Shown piece by piece: positions 19,525 to 27,939 of a stretch of DNA of 64,000 nt. Source of the stretch: JAXGXJ01 sp963816155 (GTDB lineage Bacteria > Actinomycetota > Thermoleophilia > RBG-16-64-13). Under the pieces are notes generated by a model, which was not told the DNA's origin, did no database searches, and worked only from the letters and a program-made list of their open reading frames with translations. Where the stretch lies: positions 1 through 64,000 of the forward strand of contig CAWFJE010000001.1 of NCBI GenBank assembly GCA_963816155.1, written 5' to 3'. Position numbers and translations under genes: made by a program. The stretch's first letter is position 1. The number at the start of each line of letters is the position of its first letter.

Positions 19525-20736
19525 TTATACTTTGCCGAGTATACACCGTTCCACAAGGTCGGCGAGGCCGATGAAGTCATCGAGGGGGAACTGGGGGACG
19601 GGGTATCCCGGGAAGGATTGGTCGCTGGTGATACCGATGAGTTCGTCGAGGGTGCTCACCAGTTCCGTGCTTCGCGCTGTGCGGGAGACCTCGATCTTGG
19701 GAGCGTCTTGGCGCTTGAAACCCTCCGTGATGACGAGATCCACCGGTTCCCTGATCTGGCGCATCAACTCACCCAGTTCGGGCTCGTCCTTCACACTGCA
19801 TTGCCACACGTACTTGTCCGGTGATGAGATGCCGACCACCTCAGCTCCCGCCTCCCGGAAGCGGTAGGAGTCGGTGCCGGGCACATCGATCTCGAAGCCG
19901 TGAGTATCGTGCTTGAGTACGGCCAGACGGTAGCCCCGCCGACGCAGTTCTTTGAGGACTCCCAGCACCACCGTCGTCTTGCCGGACTTCTTCTTGCCGA
20001 TGAACGACACCACCGGGAGCGGCGACGCGTCCATGAAGGCCCTGATGCGGGGCTGGAGCGCCGCGCGCCAGCCCTCTTCACCCTTTGCGGCGGCCGAGCG
20101 TGCGGCCGCGAGCTCCTCAGGGGTGTTGACGTTCATGAAGATCTTCTCGGGATCACCGAAGCGTCCGTCGCCCATTTCCAGATATCCGGTATTGAACTCG
20201 TGGTAGATATCGAAGATCCGCCGCCCGCCGGAGCGTATGAAAGCAAGATAGGCATCGAGCGTCGCCTTGCCGTAGACCGCGCAGAGAGGCTGAATGTATC
20301 CATCGTGCCGAGGCACGAAGATGTCGAACCCTGCCGACCGTTCGCTCAACTCCCGGAGTAGCTGCGGGCTCACGAAGGGCATATCGCAGGCAAGGCAGAG
20401 AACGCGTTCGGTGGGCGCGGCGAGCACGGCCGAGTAGATACCCACAGCCGACCCCCGATCCTCCAAAGCGTCGTTGACCACCGGTAGGCCCAGATCATGG
20501 AACCTGAACGGGTCTTTGGTCGCCACGAACACGTGCGGGAACAGCGGCGCGGTGCGGTCGCGCATCCACTCCAAGAGCGTGCCATCGCGGAAAGCGGCGG
20601 AGGCTTTGTCCTCCCCCATGCGCGAAGACTGCCCCCCGGCCAGGAGGGCGAGGCTCACATCAGAGGGATTGGGTCGCCAGAACAGCGACTCCGAACCAAT
20701 GCGGGAATCGGTGCCCGCCTCGTGCGTATCGGTCAT
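19525..20736 (-). CDS. mobA: MobA-MobB fusion: molybdenum cofactor guanylyltransferase and GTP-binding protein
   Basis: 403 residues from ATG 20736. The N-terminal ~215 residues are MobA: LALLAGGQSSRMGEDKASA nucleotide-binding loop, VVNDALEDRGSAVGIYSAV and CLACDMPFVS. The C-terminal ~170 residues are MobB: P-loop SFIGKKKSGKTTVVLGVLKE, VLKHDTHGFEIDVPGTDSYR and VITEGFKRQDAPKIEV. Together they attach GMP to the pterin, giving the bis-MGD or MGD forms. It is first in the cofactor operon. The repeat element lies directly upstream, so any promoter is inside or beside that element. Confidence 0.9.
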   Translation of the reverse strand: MTDTHEAGTDSRIGSESLFWRPNPSDVSLALLAGGQSSRMGEDKASAAFRDGTLLEWMRDRTAPLFPHVFVATKDPFRFHDLGLPVVNDALEDRGSAVGIYSAVLAAPTERVLCLACDMPFVSPQLLRELSERSAGFDIFVPRHDGYIQPLCAVYGKATLDAYLAFIRSGGRRIFDIYHEFNTGYLEMGDGRFGDPEKIFMNVNTPEELAAARSAAAKGEEGWRAALQPRIRAFMDASPLPVVSFIGKKKSGKTTVVLGVLKELRRRGYRLAVLKHDTHGFEIDVPGTDSYRFREAGAEVVGISSPDKYVWQCSVKDEPELGELMRQIREPVDLVITEGFKRQDAPKIEVSRTARSTELVSTLDELIGITSDQSFPGYPVPQFPLDDFIGLADLVERCILGKV

Positions 20737-20754
20737 GCTCTCAGCCTTACAAGC

Positions 20755-20913
20755 AGGCTGCTGAACAGCGAAGCCTTGGCCACCTGGACGCACCGTCCGG
20801 GGCGATACTTCGTCGTCGGTCGCGCGAATAGCGCTGCTATTCGCGCTTCCTGCCTCCTTGTCTCGCCCGTGGCCGGCGCATCCATGCGGCGAAGCGTCAT
20901 TGTTCAGCAGCCT
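20755..20913. repeat. 159-base repeat element with terminal inverted repeats and central hairpin
   Basis: The element begins with AGGCTGCTGAACA (20755-20767) and ends with its exact reverse complement (20901-20913). Inside, 20822-20846 is a perfect 11-base-stem hairpin with a 3-base loop. The right-hand ~75 bases recur, in the opposite orientation, at 43361-43431. There is no coding frame of note. It fills the gap between mobAB and tupC, with its right end two bases from the tupC stop. Confidence 0.7.
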
Positions 20914-20914
20914 C

Positions 20915-22075
20915 CTAGATCTCTTCCAGCACTTGCAGAGCTGTGGCTTTCACGCTCGCCACCAGCCGCGTACCCGGCTCCAGCGCCAATCCTTCGGCTG
21001 AATCCCGGGTGATGAGAGAGATTACCTCACCTTCGCCCCCGAAGACGGCCTCTACGTCCGGTGTGCAATCCAATCGGACCACCACCCGCACCAGCGGGCC
21101 GGACAGGGACGTGCTATCAACGACTCCACACCAGTGGTTGCGCACGCTGGTCGAACGGGCCTCGGTCTCCGCGATCGTCTCTCCGATGTTGAGAGCCACA
21201 TCCTCCGGGCGGATGGCGAGCACCACCCGCTCTCCCAACGCAGCACCCGTGACGATCTCCACGTTGATCCCGGCGTCCGTGCGTACGCGGCACATCCCGT
21301 CCAGGCACTCCGTCACCGCTCCGTGCCAGATGGTCTCCGCCCCGGTGAAATCGGCCACGAACGCATTCTGCGGGTGGGTGAAGACCTCCTGGGGTGTGCC
21401 TATCTGCACCACGCGCCCGTCTTGTATGACCGCCACCCGTTGGGCAAGCGCGAGAGCCTCGTTGTGCTCGTGGGTGATGATCACCACGGTGGCCGACAAC
21501 TGGCCCACCACGCGGCGTAGGTCTTCCCGGAACCGTCTGCGGACATGGACGTCGAGATTGCTGGTCGGCTCGTCGAGGAAGATGATCTCCGGCTCCAGTA
21601 CGAGAGCACGCGCAAGAGCCACCCGCTGCATCTCCCCGCCGGATAGCGTGCGCATGTCGGCTTCGGCCAGACGCGAGATGCCCATGAGATCCAGCGTCTC
21701 GCCCACCTTGCGCTTGATCTCCTTGCGCGGCACGCGCCGAAAACTGAGACCATAGCCCACGTTCTCGATCACAGAACCCTGGAAGAGCAGCGGCCGTTGG
21801 AAGACGCAAGCCGTCCGTCTTCTGGCCTGCAGATCCTGCACGCCCACCACCTTGCCGAAGTGCCTCACCTCGCCGGCATCCGGTCGCTCCAGCAACGCCA
21901 AGAGGCGAAAGAGCGTCGTCTTTCCCGCCCCGTTGGGGCCGAGGATCGCCAGGACCTCCCCCTCTTGCACCTCCAGCGAGTCCACAGCCACCACGGTCCT
22001 GTCACCGTAACGCTTGACCAGACCGGAAGCCGCGATCGCCGTGCCTCCCTCTTGCCCGCTCAAGACTGTAGCCAT
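20915..22075 (-). CDS. tupC: Tungstate/molybdate-type ABC transporter ATP-binding protein
   Basis: 386 residues starting at ATG 22075, overlapping tupB by 16 bases. The ATPase core has Walker A GPNGAGKTT, signature LSGGEMQRV, Walker B IIFLDEP and the switch histidine in VVIITHEHNEALA. The C-terminal ~130 residues are TOBE-like (AIRPEDVALNIGE, NHWCGVVDSTSLSGPLVRVVV), which in this class can bind the oxyanion for trans-inhibition. With TupB and TupA next door it imports tungstate (or molybdate). It is the last gene of the tup set; its stop is adjacent to the repeat element. Confidence 0.88.
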   Translation of the reverse strand: MATVLSGQEGGTAIAASGLVKRYGDRTVVAVDSLEVQEGEVLAILGPNGAGKTTLFRLLALLERPDAGEVRHFGKVVGVQDLQARRRTACVFQRPLLFQGSVIENVGYGLSFRRVPRKEIKRKVGETLDLMGISRLAEADMRTLSGGEMQRVALARALVLEPEIIFLDEPTSNLDVHVRRRFREDLRRVVGQLSATVVIITHEHNEALALAQRVAVIQDGRVVQIGTPQEVFTHPQNAFVADFTGAETIWHGAVTECLDGMCRVRTDAGINVEIVTGAALGERVVLAIRPEDVALNIGETIAETEARSTSVRNHWCGVVDSTSLSGPLVRVVVRLDCTPDVEAVFGGEGEVISLITRDSAEGLALEPGTRLVASVKATALQVLEEI

Positions 22076-22782
22076 CGCCGCTTGATGCCCTGTTGGGTGC
22101 GCGTGAGCAGAAAGGTGATGATGAAGGCCAACAGAAGCAGGATGAGGCCGAAGGCCATGGCCGTGGCGTAGTTGCCCTGGCGGACCTGGGCCATGGTGGC
22201 AGTAGTCATGGTCCCCGTGAGGTTGTGACCGGCGATGGAAAGGTTGCCCCCCACCATCATGACGGCACCGACCTCGCTGATAGCCGCCCCGAAGCCCGCC
22301 ACGATAGCGGAGAGGATGGTCACACGCGCCTCCCGGATGATCAGCCACGTGCTCTGCCAGCGCGAGGCTCCCAAACCGAGTGCCTGCACCCGCACGTCCT
22401 TGGGGACCGAGGCCACGCCTCCCATGGTGATAGCGGCAATGACCGGAGCTGTGATGAAGAACTCCGCGATCACCATCGCCGGGATGGAATAGAGAAGGCC
22501 GAAGGAGCCCAACGGACCCTGACGCGAGAGCAGCATGAACACAAAGAGGCCGACCACCACGGGTGGAAGCATGAGGCCCACGTTGAGGATGGTGGCAGCG
22601 GTCCCCCAACCCCAGAAGCGCTTGAGTGCCAACCAGGCACCGATGGGGATGCCCACGATCATGCCGAAGATGGTGGCCGTCCCCGATACCTGGAGAGACA
22701 CCCACATGACGTCATAGACGTAGGGATCCCCGCTCAGGAGAAGCCTGACGGCCTCCTTTATGGACTCCCAGAATATACCCAC
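22060..22782 (-). CDS. tupB: Tungstate ABC transporter permease
   Basis: A 240-residue permease of about five to six hydrophobic segments with the cytoplasmic ATPase-docking EAA loop near IPKDV..ALGLGASRWQSTW and the preceding AVMMVGGNLSIAGHNLTGTM region typical of TupB/WtpB-like permeases. It forms the membrane channel of the tungstate importer. The C-terminus overlaps tupC by 16 bases. It is separated from tupA by 78 bases containing a strong hairpin, which may lower its expression relative to the binding protein. Confidence 0.87.
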   Translation of the reverse strand: MGIFWESIKEAVRLLLSGDPYVYDVMWVSLQVSGTATIFGMIVGIPIGAWLALKRFWGWGTAATILNVGLMLPPVVVGLFVFMLLSRQGPLGSFGLLYSIPAMVIAEFFITAPVIAAITMGGVASVPKDVRVQALGLGASRWQSTWLIIREARVTILSAIVAGFGAAISEVGAVMMVGGNLSIAGHNLTGTMTTATMAQVRQGNYATAMAFGLILLLLAFIITFLLTRTQQGIKRRWLQS

Positions 22783-22803
22783 GATCTGCCCATCCTACAG
22801 ACA

Positions 22804-22838
22804 GTCGGGGCGCCTCGCCAGCGGCGAGGCGCCCCGAC
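22804..22838. other. Perfect GC hairpin between tupA and tupB
   Basis: Sixteen-base perfect arms (22804-22819 and 22823-22838) with a 3-base loop. No U-run follows on the minus strand. Position inside the tup operon suggests a partial terminator or an RNA-stabilising 3' end for tupA mRNA. Confidence 0.6.
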
Positions 22839-22860
22839 CCATCTGCCTATCCTGTGGGTG

Positions 22861-23808
22861 CTACTCGACCTGGCCCGCGTTCGGTATGAACAGCGGCTGG
22901 CCGAACTCTTCCACGCCGAAGGGGGCGATGACGTTGTCTTGGGCCTCAGGACTGACGATCCAATTCATGAAGTCGTTCGCGCCCTGCATGTTGGTGGCTT
23001 TGGTGCAGGTGATCACGTGGTACTGGTTGAAGAGCGCGGTGTCTCCCTCTACCATGATCTCGAGGCTCAGCGCATTCATCTTGCTCAGATAGGTCGCGCG
23101 GTCGCTGAGCGTGTATCCGCTCTTCTGGTCGGCGATGGTCAGCGTCTCCCCCATCCCCTGGCCCGTAGTCTGGTACCAGTCGCCCGCCGGCTCGATACCC
23201 GCCTCTTTCCAGAGGGTCAACTCCTTGGCGTTGGTGCCGGACTTGTCGCCCCTGCTGAAGAAGAGGGCTTCGGCTGCCGCGATGGCCGCGAAGGCATCCG
23301 AGGCGTCGGTCATGCCCATGATCTTGGCCGGATCGTCGGCCGGGCCCACGATGATGAAGTCGTTGTACATGACCGCCTTGCGATCGACTCCGTTGCCGGC
23401 GGCCATGAACTCCTTCTCAGCCGCGGGCGAGTGCACGAGCAGCACGTCCGCGTCGCCCGTCTCGCCGAGCTTGAGCGCTTCACCGCTGCCCACGGCGACC
23501 ACCTTCACGGTGTACTGCGGGTAGGCCTCGTTGAACGCCGGGATGAGGACGTCGAACAGGCCCGAGTCTTGGGTAGATGTGGTGGAAGCCAGGATGATGT
23601 CGCTCTGCGCCACGGTACTGCTGGTCTCAGGGGCCGTGGTGGTCGGCGCCTCGCTGGTAGCCGGGGCCGCCGTGGTCGTGGATTCGGCCGGAGCGGTGGT
23701 AGTAGTCTCGTCATCGCCCCCGCATCCGGCGACGAAAACGGAGCCGGCTACGACGACGACCAAGGCCAGCACGATCGCCAGCCGGGCCATGGTTACGCGG
23801 TACTTCAC
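22861..23808 (-). CDS. tupA: Tungstate-binding lipoprotein
   Basis: 315 residues from GTG 23808. The N-terminus has a hydrophobic segment and lipobox ending VAGC, followed by a ~40-residue Thr/Ala/Ser/Pro linker. The mature part matches TupA: ILASTTSTQDSGLFDVLIPA, VVAVGSGEALKLGETGDAD, VLLVHSPAAEKEF and FFSRGDKSGTNAKE, the residues that ligate the oxyanion in the family. It would hold tungstate outside the membrane for TupBC, serving the AOR and other tungstoenzymes. A folded leader RNA and a small regulatory-type gene lie upstream. Confidence 0.9.
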   Translation of the reverse strand: MKYRVTMARLAIVLALVVVVAGSVFVAGCGGDDETTTTAPAESTTTAAPATSEAPTTTAPETSSTVAQSDIILASTTSTQDSGLFDVLIPAFNEAYPQYTVKVVAVGSGEALKLGETGDADVLLVHSPAAEKEFMAAGNGVDRKAVMYNDFIIVGPADDPAKIMGMTDASDAFAAIAAAEALFFSRGDKSGTNAKELTLWKEAGIEPAGDWYQTTGQGMGETLTIADQKSGYTLSDRATYLSKMNALSLEIMVEGDTALFNQYHVITCTKATNMQGANDFMNWIVSPEAQDNVIAPFGVEEFGQPLFIPNAGQVE

Positions 23809-23835
23809 TGCGATTCTCTCTTCCTCGACGCGTGG

Positions 23836-23906
23836 AGGAGAGCCGTCCGGTGGGGTGCGGGTCAGAGCTTCCCTGACTGGAAACAGATCTATCTGCGGAC
23901 TCTCCT
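23836..23906 (-). promoter_or_regulatory. Candidate structured 5' leader of tupA
   Basis: On the minus strand an outer stem pairs 23896-23906 with 23836-23849 (eleven pairs with a 3-base bulge). It encloses two small hairpins at 23884-23895 and 23861-23877, giving a three-way-junction shape that ends about 28 bases before tupA. It does not obviously match the molybdenum-cofactor riboswitch I know. Seen: the pairing. Inferred: a regulatory role. Confidence 0.35.
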
Positions 23907-23911
23907 ATGTA

Positions 23912-23922
23912 CGTTTGTAACG
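23912..23922. promoter_or_regulatory. Small palindrome upstream of tupA
   Basis: CGTTTGTAACG (CGTT-N3-AACG on the other strand) sits just before the folded leader, in the likely promoter region of tupA. It could be an operator for an oxyanion-responsive regulator. An 11-base palindrome alone is weak evidence. Confidence 0.25.
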
Positions 23923-23989
23923 ATACACCAGCTACAAGTGCAGCATCAAGAGGCTCCGGGCCTGGGGAGCGACGAAGGCGGGTGATGCC

Positions 23990-24214
23990 TCAGGATATGT
24001 CTTCCGGCTTGGCCCTTCGGTGTGAACTCGGAGGGCAGACGCAGAAGGGAGCCCACTGGCACAGTCGCTGACGCACTCCCACCTGGTTGGCGGCACGGGC
24101 GATCACGCTGTATTCCACGCCCAGCTTGTCGGCGAGATGCTCCACTTCCTGGCAACTGAGTTCGTTGTTGACGGCCGCCGCCTTGACGGCATCCTTCACC
24201 TCTTCAAAGTCCAT
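23990..24214 (-). CDS. Small helical protein, possible regulator linked to tungstate genes
   Basis: A 74-residue protein starting MDFEEVKDAVKAAAVNNELSC, then EVEHLADKLGVEYSVIARAANQVGV, a helix-turn-helix-like stretch, and a Cys-containing tail. I recall similar ~60-70-residue proteins with a Cys tail beside molybdate/tungstate genes in anaerobes, but I cannot name the family with certainty. ATG 24214 has GAGAGG four bases upstream. It lies 181 bases before tupA in the same direction. The last ~20 residues are compositionally odd, so the 3' end may be slightly wrong. Confidence 0.55.
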   Translation of the reverse strand: MDFEEVKDAVKAAAVNNELSCQEVEHLADKLGVEYSVIARAANQVGVRQRLCQWAPFCVCPPSSHRRAKPEDIS

Positions 24215-24349
24215 GGCACCTCTCGGGACAGTCGCAACCTCTTAAGGCTCTCGGCCCGCTCGGCCGATAGTACGACACAGAGTGCCTGTATCCACCCGTG
24301 GCGTCAAGCTGGCCATAGCCAAGGGCGGAGAGGCGGAGAAGGGGGTGCC

Positions 24350-25177
24350 ATGCCAGAATCAGACAGCGTCTTCGCAGCGTACGAACACCGCCTGAGGCAG
24401 CTCGTCGACGAACTCGTCGCCGACCTCGATCCATCCCCCGAGGAGAGAGCGCACCTATTGCTGGTGACTCAGCTCATGCAGGCCTTGCTCCGCACCTACG
24501 ATTCCTGCCAGATCGCTCGGCCAAGCCCGCTCGACGCCAGCACCTCCGTGATGTATGCCTCCGCTGTGGTCGAAGGACGAGGGGCCTTGAACGTGCCGCT
24601 GCGCAGCCTCGTAGACTCCGGCACCCTCTCTCCTTCTCAGGCCCGCTTCCTCAACGGCAATCTGAGCATGAGACGGAGCATCTTCATAAGTGGGGCCCCC
24701 AATGTGGGCAAGTCCACCATGCTGAACTCGCTGATCGGCCTCTTGCCGCAAGACGCGCGTCTGGTCATCGTACGCGGGGACAGCGAAGAGCTGCCCGCGC
24801 TGCGCGGCCGCTCTTCGGTGATACAAATAGCCGCCCAGAGCGCGACTCCGGAGCGGGAGGTCGCTTTCCGCAAGGCCGCTAAGATGAGACCTGACTGGAT
24901 CGTCGTCGATCAACTCCAGCCGTCTGACGGGCCGCTGTTCTTGAAGTCCCTCACGCTCGATACGGGGGGCCTCGCTACCGTGCCCATCCCCGAGACGGAG
25001 ACTTCCCTGAGTGAGTGGCTGACCCTCAAACCCACACTCATGGAACACTTGGCCGAGCTCAACCCTATCGCACTTCACATGGAGAGGGACAAGGTCGGAC
25101 GGCCTCGGATCGTACGATTGGTGGAGCCGGCGCTCAAGAAAGCGCGGGTCGTGACGGTGGCTCGGCGGAAGGTCTGA
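24350..25177 (+). CDS. Divergent VirB11/CpaF-like secretion ATPase, stand-alone
   Basis: 275 residues from ATG 24350 with AAGGGGGTG just upstream. Residues about 115-250 resemble the C-terminal ATPase domain of type II/IV secretion ATPases: SGAPNVGKSTMLNSLIGLLP as P-loop, LVIVRGDSEELPALRG in place of the IEDTPEL segment, and RPDWIVVDQLQPSDGPLFL in place of the GEVRGxEA Walker B region. The normal catalytic glutamates are altered, and the His-box LATVHAN reads LATVPIPE. No pilus or secretion genes are near. Function unknown; it may be a regulatory relative. It converges on ligA with an 18-base gap. Confidence 0.6.
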   Translation: MPESDSVFAAYEHRLRQLVDELVADLDPSPEERAHLLLVTQLMQALLRTYDSCQIARPSPLDASTSVMYASAVVEGRGALNVPLRSLVDSGTLSPSQARFLNGNLSMRRSIFISGAPNVGKSTMLNSLIGLLPQDARLVIVRGDSEELPALRGRSSVIQIAAQSATPEREVAFRKAAKMRPDWIVVDQLQPSDGPLFLKSLTLDTGGLATVPIPETETSLSEWLTLKPTLMEHLAELNPIALHMERDKVGRPRIVRLVEPALKKARVVTVARRKV

Positions 25178-25195
25178 CCCTTACGAGCAGGCGGG

Positions 25196-27259
25196 CTACT
25201 TGCCTGCCGCCCCCTCCGCCGGCTCGAGAAGTCGGCGCAGACCGGTCTCATCCAAGATGCTCAACCCCAGATTCTGCGCTTTGGCCAGCTTGGAGCCCGG
25301 CTCCGCTCCCGTCACTACATGATCGGTCTTGGCGCTCACCGACCCGCTGACACGGCCACCCGCTGCTGTGATGAGGTCGGCGGCCTCCTGGCGGGAGAGA
25401 GTGGGAAGCGTTCCGGTGAGAACGAAGGTCTTGCCGGCCAGGGCCTGAGTCCGCCCCATCCCAGGAAGTGACCGCGCTTCTTCCACCACCATCCCCAGGC
25501 CCGCAGCTTCCAGGCGGTCGATGAGTTCCATGGTGCGCAGATCGTGAAGCTGGTTCCAGACGCTCTCCGCGATCACAGGGCCGATGCCGGGCGTCTCCGC
25601 TATCTCCTCTGATGAAGCTTCCTGCAGGCCTCTGATCGAGCCGAAGCGCCCGATGAGTAGAGCCGCGTTCTCGCTGCCCACGTGCGGGATGCCCAGCGCG
25701 AAGAGCAGGCGTGTGGGTGCCCGACTCTTGGAGACCTCGACAGCCCGCATGATGTTCGCCGCCGATCGCTCGCCCAGACGATCGAGTCCCGCCAAGCTGC
25801 CGGCGTCTAGTGAGTAGAGGTCCGCGGGGTCTCGGATCATGTCCAGCTCCAAGAGTCTGTCCACCAGTTGGTCGCCGACTCCCTCGATGTCCATGGCCCC
25901 CCTGCTGACGAAGTGTTTGACCAACTCCGCCCTCTTGCCGGGACAGTCAGGATTGACACAGCGCACGGCCACCTCGCCCGCGACCCTGGCCACCGGGGTC
26001 CCGCACGCCGGACACTCGGCCGGCATCTGGAACGGCACCTCGGCTCCCGTGCGCAGGTCGGTGAGCGGAGAGACGACCTGGGGGATGACATCTCCCGCCC
26101 GCTGGACGATCACCATGTCACCGACCCTGAGGTCCTTGCGGTGGATATCCTCCTCGTTGTGCAGCGTGGCCCTCTTGACGGTGACGCCCCCCACCTCCAC
26201 CGCCTCCAGTTCCGCCCAGGGGTTGAGCACTCCGGTCCGTCCCACGTTAATTCCGATCCCCAGCAGCCGGGTCTGAGCCGTGCTGGGCGCGAACTTGTAG
26301 GCTACCGCCCAGCGCGGGTCGCGCCCCACCGATCCCAGCGCCGCCTGCAGTCGGCGGTCGTCAAGCTTCACCACCACGCCATCGATGTCGTAGTCGAGCT
26401 CGGCCCGCCTCTCTTCCCACCGACGAAAACCGGCCAGGATCTCGATCGGCCCCGACACCGACCGCACGTCAGGGTTCACGCGGAACCCGGCCCGGCGCAG
26501 CCAGTCCAGAACCTCCTGCTGGGTGCCGAAAGCCATCCCCTCCACGCGGCCCACCCCGTAGAACCAGGTGGCCAGGGGCCGCGAAGCGGTGACGCGAGGA
26601 TCGAGCTGGCGGAGCGAGCCGGCCGCGGCGTTGCGCGGATTGGCGAACGTAGGCTCCCCGGAAGCGACCCGCTGCTCATTGAGGCGCTCGAAGGCGGCCA
26701 GGGGCAGATAGACCTCGCCTCGCACCTCCACCAGGGATGGGAAGGGGGCTGCCTCCGCCCGCAGTGTCAGGGGAACGGCTGGGATGGTGCGCAGGTTGAG
26801 GGTGACGTCCTCCCCCACCTCGCCGTTGCCGCGCGTGGCCGCCACCGCCAAGCGGCCCTCCTCATAGCGCAGCGATACGGCGAGCCCGTCTATCTTGGGC
26901 TCGAGCACGAAGCGCATCTCCTCCGGCCGGGCGCCCTCTTCCTCGATGAGCTTGGCCGCCCGCGCATACCAGGCGCTCAACTCCTCTTCGTTGCGCGCGT
27001 TGGCCAGAGAGAGCATGGGCTCCCCATGCACCACCTCAGTGAAACCCGCTAGCGGTTGCCCTCCCACGCGCTGAGTTGGCGAGTCGGGCGTCACCAGTCC
27101 GGGGAAGGCGGACTCCAGGTCATTCAGTTCGCCATAGAGGGCATCGTAGGCAGAGTCGGATATCTCTGGGCTGTCGAGGACGTAGTAGCGGTATTCGTGA
27201 TGCCGGATCAGATCGCGCAGCGCTTCCATCCTGCGCACCACCGCCTCGTCAGCCGCCAC
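25196..27259 (-). CDS. ligA: NAD-dependent DNA ligase
   Basis: 687 residues, full length for LigA. The adenylation domain has the EPKIDGLAVSLRY nucleotidyl-lysine motif (K near 117) and TRGNGEVGEDVT; the OB fold follows, then the zinc finger CPACGTPV...CVNPDCPGKRAE, the helix-hairpin-helix region (IPHVGSENAALLIGRFG, ETPGIGPVIAESV) and a C-terminal BRCT domain (GKTFVLTGTLPTLSRQEA). It seals nicks in replication and repair. GTG 27259 follows an AGGAGCGG site. It is the last gene of the ruc-surE-HAD-ligA run. Confidence 0.95.
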   Translation of the reverse strand: MAADEAVVRRMEALRDLIRHHEYRYYVLDSPEISDSAYDALYGELNDLESAFPGLVTPDSPTQRVGGQPLAGFTEVVHGEPMLSLANARNEEELSAWYARAAKLIEEEGARPEEMRFVLEPKIDGLAVSLRYEEGRLAVAATRGNGEVGEDVTLNLRTIPAVPLTLRAEAAPFPSLVEVRGEVYLPLAAFERLNEQRVASGEPTFANPRNAAAGSLRQLDPRVTASRPLATWFYGVGRVEGMAFGTQQEVLDWLRRAGFRVNPDVRSVSGPIEILAGFRRWEERRAELDYDIDGVVVKLDDRRLQAALGSVGRDPRWAVAYKFAPSTAQTRLLGIGINVGRTGVLNPWAELEAVEVGGVTVKRATLHNEEDIHRKDLRVGDMVIVQRAGDVIPQVVSPLTDLRTGAEVPFQMPAECPACGTPVARVAGEVAVRCVNPDCPGKRAELVKHFVSRGAMDIEGVGDQLVDRLLELDMIRDPADLYSLDAGSLAGLDRLGERSAANIMRAVEVSKSRAPTRLLFALGIPHVGSENAALLIGRFGSIRGLQEASSEEIAETPGIGPVIAESVWNQLHDLRTMELIDRLEAAGLGMVVEEARSLPGMGRTQALAGKTFVLTGTLPTLSRQEAADLITAAGGRVSGSVSAKTDHVVTGAEPGSKLAKAQNLGLSILDETGLRRLLEPAEGAAGK

Positions 27260-27270
27260 CGCCGCTCCTC

Positions 27271-27939
27271 CTAGACTCCGAACACCTCACCCAACTCAGA
27301 CACAGTATGGACCAGGATGTCGGGCTTTTCAGCCTCTAGGGTCTTCGCGGCGAAGACGCCCCATGTGACTCCCACCGCGCGCACACCGGCGGCCAACGCC
27401 GCCTGGATGTCCGAGGGGCTGTCGCCCACGTAAGCCGCTTGAGCCGTGTCCACGGCCAGCATCTTCAGGCACAGGAGGATAGGGTCGGGGGAGGGCTTGT
27501 TGCGAGGGCTCTCATCGGCACACACGGTCGCGTCGAAGTAGCTCTCGATGCCGGTGAGATCGAATGCCATCTGCGTGGTGTAGCGCGACTTGGACGTGAC
27601 CAGGCCCAGCTTCACGCCGGCGGCCTGCAGAGAGTGCAGAAGGCCGAGGATGCCGTCATACAGCTTGAGCATGCGGTCGTGTTCGCGATGGTTCCATTCC
27701 CGGTACACGGCCACAAGTTCGTCCGCGTGACCCGGGCTGATCATGACCATCTGCTCGTGCAGGGGCCGCCCCACATTGGCGATGGACTCCTCCCTGGACA
27801 TCTCCCTTCCCAGCACTTCGCGCGCGGCGTGCTGAAAGGACTGCACGATCAGTTCCACGGAGTCGACGATGGTGCCGTCGAGGTCGAACACCACGGCCCG
27901 ATAGGGGATGGCCCCGGTATGTGCCGGTGCGGTACTCAC
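27271..27939 (-). CDS. HAD-family phosphatase (phosphoglycolate/pyrophosphatase PpaX-like)
   Basis: 222 residues from GTG 27939, overlapping the surE stop (GTGA). HAD motif I is VVFDLDGTIVDS, motif II LGLVTSKSR, and motif III/IV K...YVGDSPSDIQAAL, with a helical cap between I and II; this is the phosphoglycolate phosphatase/PpaX subgroup. The likely substrate is a small phosphorylated metabolite or pyrophosphate. Context next to surE, another phosphatase, and ligA suggests a housekeeping or damage-clearing role, which is inference only. Confidence 0.85.
   Translation of the reverse strand: MSTAPAHTGAIPYRAVVFDLDGTIVDSVELIVQSFQHAAREVLGREMSREESIANVGRPLHEQMVMISPGHADELVAVYREWNHREHDRMLKLYDGILGLLHSLQAAGVKLGLVTSKSRYTTQMAFDLTGIESYFDATVCADESPRNKPSPDPILLCLKMLAVDTAQAAYVGDSPSDIQAALAAGVRAVGVTWGVFAAKTLEAEKPDILVHTVSELGEVFGV

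Noticed and set aside
22093..23985. 630-codon plus-strand frame across the tup genes
   Set aside because: Antisense shadow of tupB and tupA; His/Asp/Gly-rich composition without motifs.
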